Origin: Tubulanus polymorphus
Taxonomy: Eukaryota; Nemertea; Palaeonemertea; Tubulaniformes; Tubulanidae
Length of the DNA: 64,000 bases
Assembly (NCBI RefSeq): GCF_964204645.1
Contig: NC_134030.1
Coordinates: 15,530,447-15,594,446, forward strand
Direction: 5' to 3'
Both the position numbers and the translations under genes were made by a program. Shown here in pieces: positions 11,422 to 23,261 of this stretch. How positions within the stretch are numbered: position 1 is the first letter of the stretch; each line of letters begins with the position of its first letter. Under the pieces are notes generated by a model. The model was not told the DNA's origin. It did not search any database and was given only the letters and a program-made list of their open reading frames with translations.

Positions 11422-12732
11422 ATTTTAGGCACAGGGACTTGTCACAATTGATAGTGAATGAATAAAACCAATATCAATGACCAGGTCCACTATCCCTGTA
11501 TAATACAAAAACAAGGGTGGCAACAAATTGTCAATCTGACAATGACTTCTCCAGTTCAATCGACTGTAATTCCAAAAATTCTCAACCGATTCACATGAAA
11601 TAAGCTTTAATACAACCTAGAAGACTTTATGCTTCGAACGAGCCTTCAACCACCACTCTCCGACAATTATCTCACAACGAAATCACCTTTTTTTGACGAG
11701 AGATAGCTCAAAATGGAGGTCTACCGATTCTATGGTGGACAGCAAAATGGTCATTTTTTTCACTTCAAACGATGATTTCTATGTGAGATCTCAGAGAAAA
11801 CCCCAACAAACCATACATTTTTTTAAACTACGCGGTCATACCTGTACGCTTATCTCATTTATTTGTATGATCCACGCGATGGGTGAGCTCACAAGCTCAA
11901 AATCGAACAAATATACGAAAAAGTCACCTCGCACTATCGCGCTGGCGGCCATTAATCACGTGACGTGCATAGGTTCGGGCTATGTTAATAGAACCGCGAC
12001 AAGTCTACGTCTGTAGACTTGAAAAAAAGGAAATATTTGCTAATAATTCCACCCCTCAGACGAATGTTGCACTTTACTTTCATAATACTGATATTTTATT
12101 AATTAACAGAACTTTTGATAAATTTTGTAATGTTTTTCGAAATCTCTAAGCCAATCAATGCGCGTGAAATATTTAGCCCGTTTCTACGATATCACGTGAT
12201 TAATGGCCGCCCAGTTGATGACAAGTTGAACGCCGTGTTCGTCCTAATTTTTGATTTTGAGCTTGTGAGCTCACCCATCGCGTGGATTATACAAATAAAT
12301 GAGATTAGCGTACAGGTATGACCGCGTAGTTTTAAAAAATGTATAATTTGCTGGGGTTTCTCTAAGATCTCACATAGAAATCATCGTTCGAAGTGAAAAA
12401 AATTGCCATTTTGCTGTCCACCATAGAATCGGTAGACCTCCATTTTGAGCTATCTCTCGTCAAAAAAAGGTGATTTCGTTGTAAGATAATTGTCGTAGAG
12501 TGGTGGTTAATAGCTCGTTGGAAACAGAAAGTCTTTTAGGTTGTAATAAAGCTTATTTCATGTGAATCGGTTGAGAATTTTTGGAATTACAGTCGATTGA
12601 ACTGGAGAAGTCATTGTCAGATTGAAAATTTGTTGCCACCCTTGTTATTTTATTATACAGTTGCAGGGATACTGGTTCCCCCATCATTGGTCTCATCCAT
12701 TATCAATCGTGACAAGTTCCTGTGATTTTAGG
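11422..12732. mobile_element. hAT-like foldback element with 8-bp target duplication
   Basis: The element spans 11430-12724 (1,295 bp) and is flanked by the 8-bp direct repeat ATTTTAGG (11422-11429, 12725-12732). It begins CACAGGGACTTGTCAC and ends with the near complement GTGACAAGTTCCTGTG. The two arms are inverted copies of each other for more than 500 bp each (for example GAGGTCTACCGATTCTATGG at 11716 and its complement near 12430), leaving a short diverged centre near 12000-12100. An 8-bp duplication and CA(N)GGG-like ends fit the hAT superfamily. There is no transposase, so it is non-autonomous. Open frames within it are not genes. Confidence 0.85.
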
Positions 12733-13020
12733 CTTTATTTTTATTCTGCTCTCAGGGCTTTTCTCCAGTGTCGGTGTGTCTCTCGGTGTCTCCCCCTCTC
12801 TCTCTCCCTGTTTTTCTGTTTCGGGGACGTAAAATTTATCTTCTCTCGGATTCGACAACTAACAACTACTAAACGGAATGTTGAATTATGATAGAAATAT
12901 AACAGACTTTCTCTCCGCGTAGATTCTATCAATGCACTCCCCATCCTATTTTAAACTTAAAATTACTTTCAGACAGCTAACACCGGTGGAAATATACTAC
13001 CCCGGTGATCGGCTATCGGA

Positions 13021-13548
13021 ATGTCCCTTCAGCTGTTCCATACTCCTGCATACGGTATACCTGAATGCGCAGATGAAACGATAATACGTCCAAGGAATGC
13101 TCCGATATCGGGTCCAAGTCCAAGAGTTTACGAGGCGGCGTTCGCGAGTCCGATAGACTGGTCGCCTGTCCAATTCTGCGCCACCTGCATTCGCAGTCAG
13201 AATAGGACAGGTTTAACCCGTCCGCCATCTTCCGCGGAATATACGGATCCAATCAGATTTCAGTATTTCGTGAACAATGTAACATGGCCGCCTCCAGAGT
13301 GTCTCGATTTACGTTCCATGGACCTCGATTTTTACATCAATGGAAGAAAGAAACTCGACCAAAACTATCAGGTAACGCTTCTGCGAGAACCTGTATTGCG
13401 TGTGGCCTCGAAGATATCGACATACAAGGTAGTATGTCTCCGTTACAGCACCATCAAAATCTACCCTGCTCAAAGGAACAGTCGTCAATCGACAACAATA
13501 CAAAATACTGACGAACTCGAGATGGAAAAACCAATTTCTGCTGACTGA
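13021..13548 (+). CDS. Uncharacterised open reading frame, possibly an exon
   Basis: An uninterrupted 175-codon frame with somewhat higher GC content than its surroundings. Its product is proline- and arginine-rich, with no domain, membrane segment or motif I recognise. The opposite strand carries a 79-codon frame (13013-13252) whose ATG near 13231 lies in AAGATGGCGGACGG, a context often found at animal first exons, so the minus strand is an equally good candidate. Without transcripts or homologues neither can be preferred. Confidence 0.2.
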   Translation: MSLQLFHTPAYGIPECADETIIRPRNAPISGPSPRVYEAAFASPIDWSPVQFCATCIRSQNRTGLTRPPSSAEYTDPIRFQYFVNNVTWPPPECLDLRSMDLDFYINGRKKLDQNYQVTLLREPVLRVASKISTYKVVCLRYSTIKIYPAQRNSRQSTTIQNTDELEMEKPISAD

Positions 13549-15365
13549 CTTACTGAACTGAACCAGCCATGCAACATGGGCCATGACACCGGCAATTTGT
13601 TTGTTCAATTAAGATGACTGATTGATTATGCTGAATGTGACACTAGATATTAGCAGTGAATTCAGTGTGGTGAAAATATTAGCCTTACGACAGGTGTAAC
13701 TTCACTTAGTTCACTTCAATGTCTTTTAAAACTTGTGAACAGTGAATGAATACTTATTTACAAATATTCTGTTGATTGTCTATTGTAGGTCATTGTGTGT
13801 GTTCTGATGTTGATTTTCTGAGATACAACTCAGGTTTTCTTAAGAATTAGAAGTTATACTTATTAAATTGAGCTCAACATGCACAGAATGAATTGTTGTT
13901 GTATCATGGTAAGTTTGAAAAACTGATGAAACATGAATTGAAAAGTCAATCCAGGTTAAATTTGTTAGTGTATATCGGTTTAATTTCAGAAAGTAACCTA
14001 AATCACGAATCAAGATTATCGGGATTAACGAATCCAGCATTAATCATCATGAAATTAGATTCCAAATAACAAGTGGTGAAACTCCTAGATTCTGATACAG
14101 TGATCTACACGAGCGAGCATGCAATTGGAATTGAGATTGGATGTAGGCCTACTTTCTGGTCAAGACTTGGTTTTAGTGATTCGAGTTAAGTTAGAGATAG
14201 TGTCATTCTGTTGTCACACAATTTGCAATGTCACAAAATACGTACCGGTATGTCACCATCCTGTCAGGCAGTCTGTATATTGAATAAGATTTCGTACTAG
14301 AAAGTGGACAATAAATATAGAATTGCCAGTAAAAAGGAGTTTGTTGTGGTGGATTTTATACTCAATTTCTAACAAAAATCATTTATGGTCCATGAGGAGA
14401 GGAAAATAATTGCAAATATCCAGTTGATCTGAATTACTGGTCTATCCCAACTTGCTGCCTGTATCATCAGGAATATATGTAGAGATGCCGCGTTGGATCC
14501 AAATATCTGATATGAAAAAAACTGACAAGGAGTTCAACTAATGTAAACTTAACTTTATTCAGACTAGTCACTTTCACATCATCAGAAACAACAATTGAGT
14601 GAATATATTTTACATATGGTTGACAAAGAAACCATGTCGCCCTTCAGCCAAGTTCCCTCAGAATGACTATCACAGCTGATCCCTTTTTCTTACCTACAAA
14701 ATTAATAAGTATCAATTTAGAAGTAGCTATTTGAATTCCAAGTAATATCAGCGGATTAATTCGATACTCACAGCAATTCGATACTCACTTTTCTCCGGTC
14801 TTTAAATTTCCATTTGTTTGCTGATCATTATGAGTTTTCCGGTTTGCTCGGCTACCCGTACTGGCGGGGTAGTCTAGATAGGCAAATGAAAACTCCGGTT
14901 TGCTGAACTACCCCTTTTTGTGGGGATGCGGTATGATGTTTGATCTGACAGTTTCAAGTGGTTAATGGGTGTTTCAAGTGCTTACAACGATGCTTATTAC
15001 TTCATGTGCTACAAAAAAGATGTCATAATACTAATAGGCCTACGCTATATCGCTAGGGCTTCGTAGAAAGAACACTGCCTGTGGCCTTCCCAAATTTTAA
15101 TTTCGATTTGATTTCAATTGAGACTGAGACGGCCTTTTCCAGTTATGGCATTTTTGGATCACATCACTGGAAATGACTTACGCTTTTGGGCCACTTTTTC
15201 GGTTCCACATGTTTCATTTGAGCTATATACCACAATGGTGACACGATGGTCAGTAACTGACCAATTGAGATATCCCCGAGTCTGAACACTTGAACACACG
15301 ATTTTCGGAAATTTTTCAAGTCATGATTGTTTTCAAACTACTAATGAATCATCATTGCAAATTCA
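13549..15365. other. Host DNA without recognised gene
   Basis: Nothing coding recognised. At about 14835-14940 a roughly 50-bp sequence with CCGGTTTGCT and a small hairpin (CTACCC...GGGGTAG) occurs twice in direct orientation. Confidence 0.4.
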
Positions 15366-15745
15366 TCACTGACCATTACTGACCACCACTGACCAATTCA
15401 AATTTCTCGAATTTGAGAACGAAATACCGCGTTATGGTGTCAAACTAGAAAGGATTCGCCATTGAAAATTTATAAATTGACCATCACTGACCACCAATGA
15501 CCAATTTAAACTTCTCGAATGTGAGAACGATATACCGGTACAGCGTTTGGTATGAAACAAGAAAGGATTCGCCATTAAACTTCATAAATTGACCATTATA
15601 CTGACCACCACTGACCAATTGAAACTTCTTGAAAGAACGATATACCGGTACCGCATTTGGTGAAACAAGAAAGGATTCGCCATTGAAAATTCATAAATTG
15701 ACCATCACTGACCACCACTGCCCAATTGAAACTTCTCGAATATCG
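15366..15745. repeat. Tandem repeat of about 125 bp, three to four units
   Basis: Units contain ACTGACCACCACTGACCAAT, then CTTCTCGAATGTGAGAACGA, then ATACCGGTA, then GAAAGGATTCGCCATTGAAA. Units differ by small gaps and substitutions, so this is an old array. It lies just upstream of the putative exon at 15899. Confidence 0.85.
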
Positions 15746-15815
15746 TGGTCGAATTCGAAAATGCTTGTCGTCGTATTGCTATTTCTAGAGACCAGCAGTA
15801 TGTTTTGTTACTGTT

Positions 15816-15890
15816 GGGTCTGACTATTTCAGATGGCTGGGAGTCACCTTCATTTCGGTCAACGAATTATACATTTAGACTTCACCTACG
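15816..15890. repeat. 75-bp inverted repeat, left copy
   Basis: GGGTCTGACTATTTCAG to TTCACCTACG is repeated without an observed mismatch in inverted orientation at 17480-17554, about 1.6 kb away. Sequence outside the 75 bp does not match, and there are no evident target duplications. Confidence 0.85.
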
Positions 15891-15898
15891 TACCTAAA

Positions 15899-16046
15899 AT
15901 GGCGGACGATTCAACTTCATCTTTCGATCCGTCTTATTCTTGTCATGATTTTATGGAAGTGTCAGCACTCATCAATGAACACGAATTGAATTCAAGAACT
16001 ACGTGGTGCGTCTGGTGGAAGGACAAGTTATCTGAATATAGTGGTG
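15899..16046 (+). CDS. Putative first coding exon of an unknown gene
   Basis: The ATG lies in AAAATGGCGGACGA, and the frame stays open to a consensus donor GTATGT at 16047. The product would start MADDSTSSFDPSYSC and continue with a Trp-rich stretch (TTWCVWWKDKLSEY). I recognise no family. The upstream ATG at 15833 is in the same open frame but lies inside the 75-bp inverted repeat, directly after a TTTCAG acceptor-like sequence. Evidence is splice-site context only. Confidence 0.25.
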
Positions 16047-17479
16047 GTATGTTTATCTTTTACCGTAATTTTAATGTCTCTCTACTCTAGTCTTGTTTTC
16101 TGTTCTATCTATCTAGACCTATAGTACAGTATAATAACTTATACGCTGATGAGTGTTGTGTTAAGAAAACACTTGTCGTGTTGACATATGGCCTCGCAAA
16201 CAGCATATATACACGAGTACGAATAAGCCTTCCTGTATGTACTGTTTTTCGATATGATCGTATGCCTATAGGCTAATACATGCAAGCGCGCGTCACCGGA
16301 ATTACAGATATTATTGGGGCAAATCACATATTCCGACATAAGCAAGGCTATTTGGAATGAAATATGAAGCAAAGAGACCAGAAATTCAATCCGAGCTAAA
16401 TGAATCCGAGACTGATATGGATCCGACATAGGCGGAGTCTACTGTAGTATTTACTTTCGAAACTCTTCTATCACTGAACTGCTTTAAATGTAGTAAGTAT
16501 TTTATGTTCATACAGTCTGAAAGTCCGTCTGGACCTTCGACTGCATACTTAATACCAAAACATATTTTTGGTGGGTGTGCAACATGCTTTTTTCTCTTTC
16601 ACTTATTGCTTTTTGACTTAATGTTTTTGTCTAATACTCCATATAACATGTATATGATGTATTTTTGATAAAGGTTATTGGGATCATTACACAGCACAAA
16701 TGTGGTGTCGATTAGTTCACATAAAAAATTTGCTAATTATTTGAATATAGGAACATTTAAAGTTGTGGAAAATTTTTGTCCATTGTAAATGTGTGGACTC
16801 ATTGGCATATATATACCGGTATATATATATATATTAGTATATAATAATTGGAGGTAGGTAATTTGATAACATCTATTTTCTGCACACTTCGGCAACAGGT
16901 GAGCTAATTTGGCCATTTTGGTTTGCTTTTTAACTTTTTACACATAATAATTTCTTATATCTTAGTAACCCGATCGTTGTAGAGAAATGTTTGACAATCA
17001 CCATATTTGTATATCAATGACTTGTAATATTCACCATATTGTACTCAATGTCACCTAACATCATCTGCACCGTATGCACTATTAAGATGCTGTAAGGCCG
17101 TGTTGTAATTCAATTTTTTTAACTCAATCAGAACTATGTACATGTATATTCACATTTCAAAATTGTGTAAGTTGATTTATATCAGAACAATGTTTATTCA
17201 AATTTAAAAATTTGTGAAATAAAAAAGTTTGTATGGTACATATATGTTTATGGTTTTAGTTTGTATTTTTCTTCAAGTTGAATGTAATTTGGGAGGACTT
17301 TTTAAGGAATTTCCTTTTGGATAGCCGATCTCCTGATTGGAAATAAGTTTCTATTGGTCATTAATTTGAATTTCATTCAGACAAAAAATGGGAATTTTGT
17401 TTGAACGAATTGCGCTGAAGGACCGAGTTCGTGGAACGATTTACGGGATTCAAACCCAGTGTATTGGGCTACGTTACAT
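16047..17479. other. Host DNA without recognised gene
   Basis: AT-rich, with a TATATA/ACCGGTATATATA microsatellite near 16808-16835. Nothing coding recognised on either strand. Confidence 0.4.
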
Positions 17480-17554
17480 CGTAGGTGAAGTCTAAATGTA
17501 TAATTCGTTGACCGAAATGAAGGTGACTCCCAGCCATCTGAAATAGTCAGACCC
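17480..17554. repeat. 75-bp inverted repeat, right copy
   Basis: Reverse complement of 15816-15890. A minus-strand open frame (17377-17625) runs across it in a different frame from the plus-strand copy. Confidence 0.85.
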
Positions 17555-20500
17555 GTTACTGTTTGTGAATAGCGTCGACATGATGGAAATATATTACCCA
17601 TAAATAGGTTACACATCTGGATCACAGCACCTCACTTGCCACAGTGCATTATTTTCACTGCATAGTAATGCTAATACATAAACTTTTTTACTACTTGACT
17701 CTAAGCTTGACGCGAATCATCTGAACACTACTGCGTTTGAAAACTCAACGAATAGAAAATGTTTGTGGGAAGCGCCTATAAATAAGTTATGATAAGATTA
17801 ATTAATCGATGCTTAAAAAACAATTAAATCACAAGGTGACTAACACCCGTCATTGAACCAATCTGCGCAATAAATCATTAAACGCATTGGGTTCCTAATA
17901 TTTGAAATCATTTGATACAATAGTTGTTCTTTAGACTTGGCCACTTTCGTTTCAGAAAACCGCGTACTAGACCAGTGGTCACCAAGGCATTAAACATTCC
18001 TTCAAGATTTGAAAATTCGATGGTAACGCGGATTTTTCCGCCTCTAAAAACCTGTTTTGTTGATATTTCAAGTTTTTTTACTCTTGTATAGAATTCTACG
18101 AAAGCGTCCCGGGGACATATCTATTAAAAATAATTCGAGGTAATTCCGAGTTTGTAACTCGGAATCAACTAGTTTTCTCAGTTAAATGGGATTTTTGAGG
18201 CAAGTAGTACAAATATCAATGAAGTTCACTTATCATATCAAGTACCGTTTTTAATGTCGCATGCGAGCCCCCTATATTTCACACAAATTGGACAACTTTT
18301 CGAAACAAAAAGATCTATCCAACTGCATATCTTCGGTATAAAATGTGATATCCTTCAGTATATTATGAATATCTTTAAAAATGTGTATTCTAGTGTAATA
18401 CCCGAAGGTTTAACTATCGGACACATAAAATATTCGCCATAATCAGAAATTTTTCTTCGAGAAACAAAGATCTTTAAAAGAACGATTGGCGTCAAACTAA
18501 TCCACAATGGACTGTTGTGAATTTATTGAATAATCCACCTGATAAATTTAATGATTTCGAGGCGAAATTTATTCATTAAAATCAAAAATGCATGAATAAC
18601 TTGACGTTATTTGCAGATCTCATGAAACACTATCGTGCACTCTTTTTAAATCTAAAATAGCATAAAAACATGTGTGTTTCGTTATAAACAAGGTTAAATT
18701 CCAAACATGAAATATGGAGCTTGTAACACACGATACACACATCTTGCATTTTCTCTAACTAGGCCCTTTCCAAATGGCAATTGTTCAGCTTTTTAACGGC
18801 CGACATTCGGAGGTACCTAAAAACCGGTGGTATAGCACTTGAGATTTTCAATGCAGGCCACATCTCACATTGACTCGGCTCGCGGTCGTTTGTTTAATGG
18901 GAACACATCTGGATGATTGGAAAAATTGCTCCACTTAAAACGGATTTAAACATAAAATCATTATTTTCAAAATATTCAATTTTGTCCGATTTTGAAGAAA
19001 TTCTGACACTATTATCTTTATACTCGACACATGATTTTACTTCGGCGTCTTTTAAGAGAGTGTCCCATAAAGTTGAGTTCATACTTAGTCAAACAAGAAG
19101 GTATGTCTGATTCCTTTTTAGATTTTAAATTTCAACAGATATCATCAAATTACTAGAAAGGGACAGCAGTTTTCGGTCATCCGCGAAAAATACCTAAAAT
19201 GCTGCCCTAGGGTTATAGAAAAACCGGGGTACGAATGATGAATACAACTGATAAAACGCCAATTTTACTGATTCTTGCACATAAAGGCGCTTTAGAGTAA
19301 TCCAGTAAACAGATGTGTTTTTATGAGTATTTTGAATTTAAATTCGGGACGAATATTGAGCATTCTAGGGCTGGAGCAAGAAACGTGTGGGATCTTCCGC
19401 CATAAGTATCGCCAGAGATAATAAGGAGCCAGTCAGTGGTGACTATTGAAAGCGACAACCGCATATGAATGCATTGATTGAATGACATTTTAAAAGTCAT
19501 ATTATATAAAATTGAACATGATATATGGACAGTTAATTCCATACTGGTAAAAATGATGCCCAATATGTAATATAAATGTTCAATAAAAAAGTAGAAACTG
19601 AATCCATAATTCAGTATGGTATTGTTATAACATCAAAACCTCAAATTCAATCTCTAACATTGTGAACTGTTCAACAAGTTGGAGTTTGCGTAAAGATGAA
19701 TGGATTGGAATTCAGATAGTACCGTTTGAATGTCTATCGCTCAATCTCTTTATTGATCATAAAAAATTGTGGTAAAATATTTAACTCTAGGGTTGGTTTT
19801 AGATTGTATCTCTCCACGCCAGAGGTATTCACGGATATTGGACTACAAACAAATTCCTTGTGTACAGCTCATCTTTTTAAATCCCTGGATAAGCTCGCTT
19901 CGGATATATCTCAGTAATGATTATTTTTCCCAAAAATTCTCCCCTTCGAAAAACCTAAACAACCAATGTACGCTTGCTCTAAGTTTGCCATTGCACTATT
20001 GTTACCTTTTCTAGCTATTTGTACTGTTTGTCGCAAATAGATTGCGTCCTCTATTACAGGAATTAAGGATACAGCTCTGGGACAAGTTTCTCAACAAACG
20101 TTAGTTTAAATTAACCATCATCCAATATGATACATGACCAAATACACTGACAAAGGTCCAATGTACACATTTCAAACTTCAAACCATGTTTTATCATTAG
20201 AAAATTACGACACAACCTACGATCTCTCACTAGAGATCACCTCTTTTGAATTTGTACACAGTGAGTTTTCGTATCGTATTATCGTATTTTCAATTCTCTG
20301 CATTTGAGTGTGACTATTCTACAATTACAAAGTTATTTTAGCAATGAAGTTTTAATTATCCACTGGTAAACTTACTCACTTTTGGCAACTGACCTAAGAT
20401 CGTGGATTGGTCTCAGGTGGCCTGCTGATCCACTCTGTTTTTACTTCTAAAGGAATATACAGTATAAGAATTAAAAAGTATATTTTATGTACTATATCTT

Positions 20501-20955
20501 TATATCGCGATAAATCGTGTACGTATGATTGAAAAAACGATATTCTATCGAGTCTCATGATAATCAATAATTAGCAACCCAAGCAGCTTAAGTTTTCATC
20601 CTACCAAAATTTTCCTCGAAACTCTCAGCATTATTTCAAGGGTCGGTGTTAGAAAATATATGAAGGACGCGTTCACAGGTTAACGAGGCCAAAAATCTTC
20701 CCGAAAATTTCAAATTTTTACAAGCAAAAAATATTTCATGTCCACAAATTGCAAATTGTGTTTTCAAAGTAAACGATTGAGTGTGGAATTGTTTCGAATT
20801 CAAGGTTCTCCCATTAACACTCCGGTATTTTTCAATAAGGTAAGTCAAACTATTGTTGATGTGATCAGATGGCCAGTTAAATACCATTATATTGAAAGAT
20901 ATGTTATATTTAATGCATCTTTTCTAAGGCCTTACAGTCTTCTCCATTGGTCAGC
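17555..20955. other. Host DNA without recognised gene
   Basis: I found no exon, RNA gene or known repeat in 3.4 kb. One clean small hairpin is present at 18143-18165 (ATTCCGAG, 7-nt loop, CTCGGAAT). The many open frames of 60-100 codons have no homology and poor splice context. Confidence 0.4.
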
Positions 20956-21104
20956 AGTAATTGGAAGATGTGGGTTTCATACCAGAGTACGAGAGTACGA
21001 GACACCACTCATCACCACAAGTAATTTTTTTCCCTTATAAATGGGGGATAGTAAAGCATTCTTAGCAACAATAAATAACAGAATAAAACCAGCAAAAAAA
21101 CAAT

Positions 21105-21344
21105 TTGAAAAAAGAAATTGAACAAAAAATATTGAAATTAGAAAAGATAAAAATAAAATATGGAGAGAAAGTATCAGCGAATTTAAGCTACTGTAATGTT
21201 AGTACATCGCGAGAATTTAAAGTATTTTTACCTGATAAATGGGTTTCATTGAGTACAGAGGAATTAAAAGATTTATAAGGATTTAAAATAATCTATCATG
21301 GGAAAAATGAAGACGGTCATCATGATTTAGAAATTGTTGATTAA
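21105..21344 (+). pseudogene. Broken 117-residue Polinton protein (homologue of 55035-55388)
   Basis: The plus strand reads 'KYGEKV', then 'REFKVFLPDKW', then 'LSTEELKDL', an in-frame TAA, then 'YHGKNEDGHHDLEI' and the stop. This follows the order of the intact protein at 55035-55388 (KYGDKL, FRTYLPDRF, LSSEDLEEL, YKGKNEKGHHEIDF). The start is not identifiable and the internal stop breaks it. Confidence 0.75.
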
Positions 21345-21347
21345 ATA

Positions 21348-22273
21348 GAAAAATAAAAATAATGAATATCTAGAAACCAAAATGACCTTAGTCGTTTTAC
21401 GAATAACTTACTATAATCATGCTAACCAAACATCTGTTACATGAAGAGAGTACTTCATTTGAATATTGATTGATCAAACAGGTGTTGCAATTCAACGTTG
21501 TTGTTATATTGGATACCTAGCAGTTATATAATAAGCACGCAGTACATACAACACACACAGGATACATTCTCTCTCGTGATTAAAAGGAATTCAGTTTTCA
21601 AGGTAAGTTTTAGCAAAATTGCCCTATCCTCGACCTACAGAGTTTTCAGGGGATAAGCATCCCATTATTGAAAGGCGCCACGGAACGCTTATCCCCAGTC
21701 ATTTCTACTTACACCCCCGCGACCCACGTCAACCGGGATCTCCTTCAATGATTGGCAGAAATCACATTATATTAAAGGCGCCTAATGTAATTTCTACCAA
21801 TCTCGAAATTCGAAACCGAGGGAGAAACCCGGAGAGTAGACGAAGGTGCATTTTCAAAATGCCTCTGCTGGCCAGAGCTACTCTAGTAGTGAATTGAATT
21901 ACCTTATATACTTAGCTAAAACACCGAAGTAAATGTTGCTGGTGTTTACTAAAGATATACGTGAAATTTGAAATTATAAATTATTTCGAATGAAAAGAAT
22001 ATAAGAATGAAAACTGATAAATGAATTATGGATTTGTAACTTAATTATGATATAATTTTTAATCAAATTAGTAATCAGTTATCCATGTTAATTGATTAAC
22101 AAATTCAAATTCAAATATTCATTTCAGCATCACACCCAGTGCTGCCATCTTTCAATGTAAGAAAAAACTAATAATAAGAAACGACTGTAATACAATATTC
22201 AAGTAAAAACTTCAAATTAAAAAACAAAATAAATTAATAAAAATAATGAATATCTAGAATCCGAAATGACTTA
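21348..22273. repeat. Direct repeat of about 40 bp flanking a 0.85-kb insert
   Basis: ATAAAAATAATGAATATCTA followed by GAA and (A/T)CC(A/G)AAATGAC occurs at 21348-21389 and again at 22234-22273. The DNA between contains a TATATAATAAG sequence near 21523, CACACACAGG, and a 92-codon open frame with no recognised family. This could be an insertion, such as a solo LTR, or a local duplication; no terminal structure decides it. Confidence 0.5.
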
Positions 22274-22368
22274 TCTGGACAATTTAATTGCTCCACATAG
22301 ATAGACAAAAGTAGTGAGATATTCAATTAATTAAGAAAAATTATTTTTTTTGCTTTTTTTCTAAAATA

Positions 22369-22725
22369 TTAATCCATTTTTTTTATTGTCAATTTTGGAA
22401 TTTCAGAAGTATTTTCATTTTTGATAGCAGTTGTTTCAGAATTATTAATATCGTGAATTTTATTTGATTTCTTATACCAATTACGCCCAATCAAAATGAA
22501 TACAATTACAAATCCATCTGTAAAATATAGACATTTATCAAATATTCTATTATTAGAAGGAGTAGAAATTACAATATTTTCACAATTTTTATTACTTATT
22601 TTTTCTTTTACAGCTTTTTTATACTCTTGTGATTTAATTCCTAATTGCCGAGACCATTCAATTTGTTTCTGAGTTCTCGGTTCTTTCTTCACAGTTAATT
22701 CCTTCACTTCTTCCACTACGCTCAT
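22369..22725 (-). CDS. Small membrane protein of Polinton B
   Basis: An intact 118-residue frame. Residues 1-45 are basic (KKEPRTQKQIEWSRQLG), about 68-85 form a hydrophobic segment (GFVIVFILIG), and the tail is polar. It matches the first 120 residues of the integrase reading frame at 46881-47861 (KKPRSEKQIIWARELG, then a hydrophobic segment), but here it ends with its own stop. The start has the ATAATAAATG context. It overlaps the end of the next gene upstream (22658-23261) by 68 bp; in the 15.5-kb element the same two genes overlap by 8 bp. Function unknown. Confidence 0.65.
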   Translation of the reverse strand: MSVVEEVKELTVKKEPRTQKQIEWSRQLGIKSQEYKKAVKEKISNKNCENIVISTPSNNRIFDKCLYFTDGFVIVFILIGRNWYKKSNKIHDINNSETTAIKNENTSEIPKLTIKKMD

Positions 22726-23261
22726 TTATTATAGAAAAATTTTTACTTTCAATATTTGAAAATGTTATAACTCCAGTTGATAATAATGTCATAAATCCAC
22801 CTAATTGAAATGATAAATATCCAATCCATTTATTTAATTCAGTCATAACTAAATAATCATTTTTTAAATCAGCATATAATCTATTTTCATCTTCAATTGG
22901 CAGCATATAATTACATAATTTACTATAACCTTTTACTACATTTTCAGATATCGCGTCATTAATTCTAGCTGTTCTCGCGGTTTCATAAATCTTGAATAAT
23001 CTAATAATTGCATCTGATTTCATTGTATCGAATTCATTATAAGTTAAATTTTTACCGATAAAATTTTTACATTTTCCAGATGCTATTAATATTTCTAAAT
23101 GATGTTTACAATAGAGATAATTTTCATAATTATTATTTGTTGTAACATTATTTAAAGCACCATCATCTGGAGTTAATTTTGTTTCTGTTATTCCTAAATC
23201 ATCTAAAGTTTTTTCAATTGGAACATCGCCATTTTTAGATTTTATTTTCTTTTGAATGAAT
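22658..23261 (-). CDS. Conserved Polinton protein of unknown function, 5' end lost
   Basis: About 195 residues of an uninterrupted frame homologous to the broken gene at 46287-46888: 'IEKTLDDLGI', 'YLYCKHHLE', 'YADLKNDYLVMTEL', and a C-terminal hydrophobic pair (LSFQLGGFMTLLSTGVI). Its N-terminus runs straight into the 31-bp satellite, and no Polinton ATG remains; the longer open frame upstream is satellite. The C-terminal hydrophobic segments suggest membrane association. Function unknown. Confidence 0.6.

Larger units (their letters stand above)
20956..23261. mobile_element. Polinton remnant B, truncated by the satellite
   Basis: It starts with AGTAATTGGAAGATGTGGG, the same terminal family as remnant C, including TTATAAATGGGGGATAG and ATTCTTAGC further in. 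It contains a broken copy of the 117-residue protein (21105-21344), then two minus-strand genes homologous to 46287-46888 and the start of 46881-48380. The second gene is cut exactly at its 5' end by the 31-bp satellite at about 23262. No right terminus is visible. Gene order and orientation differ from the 15.5-kb element, so the copy is deleted or rearranged. Confidence 0.8.

Noticed and set aside
11693-12321. Two plus-strand open frames of 107 and 68 codons
   Set aside because: They lie on the two inverted arms of the hAT foldback element.
21619-21897. Arg/Pro-rich 92-codon frame as a retrotransposon gag-like gene
   Set aside because: No zinc knuckle, no linked polymerase and no LTR pair could be found.
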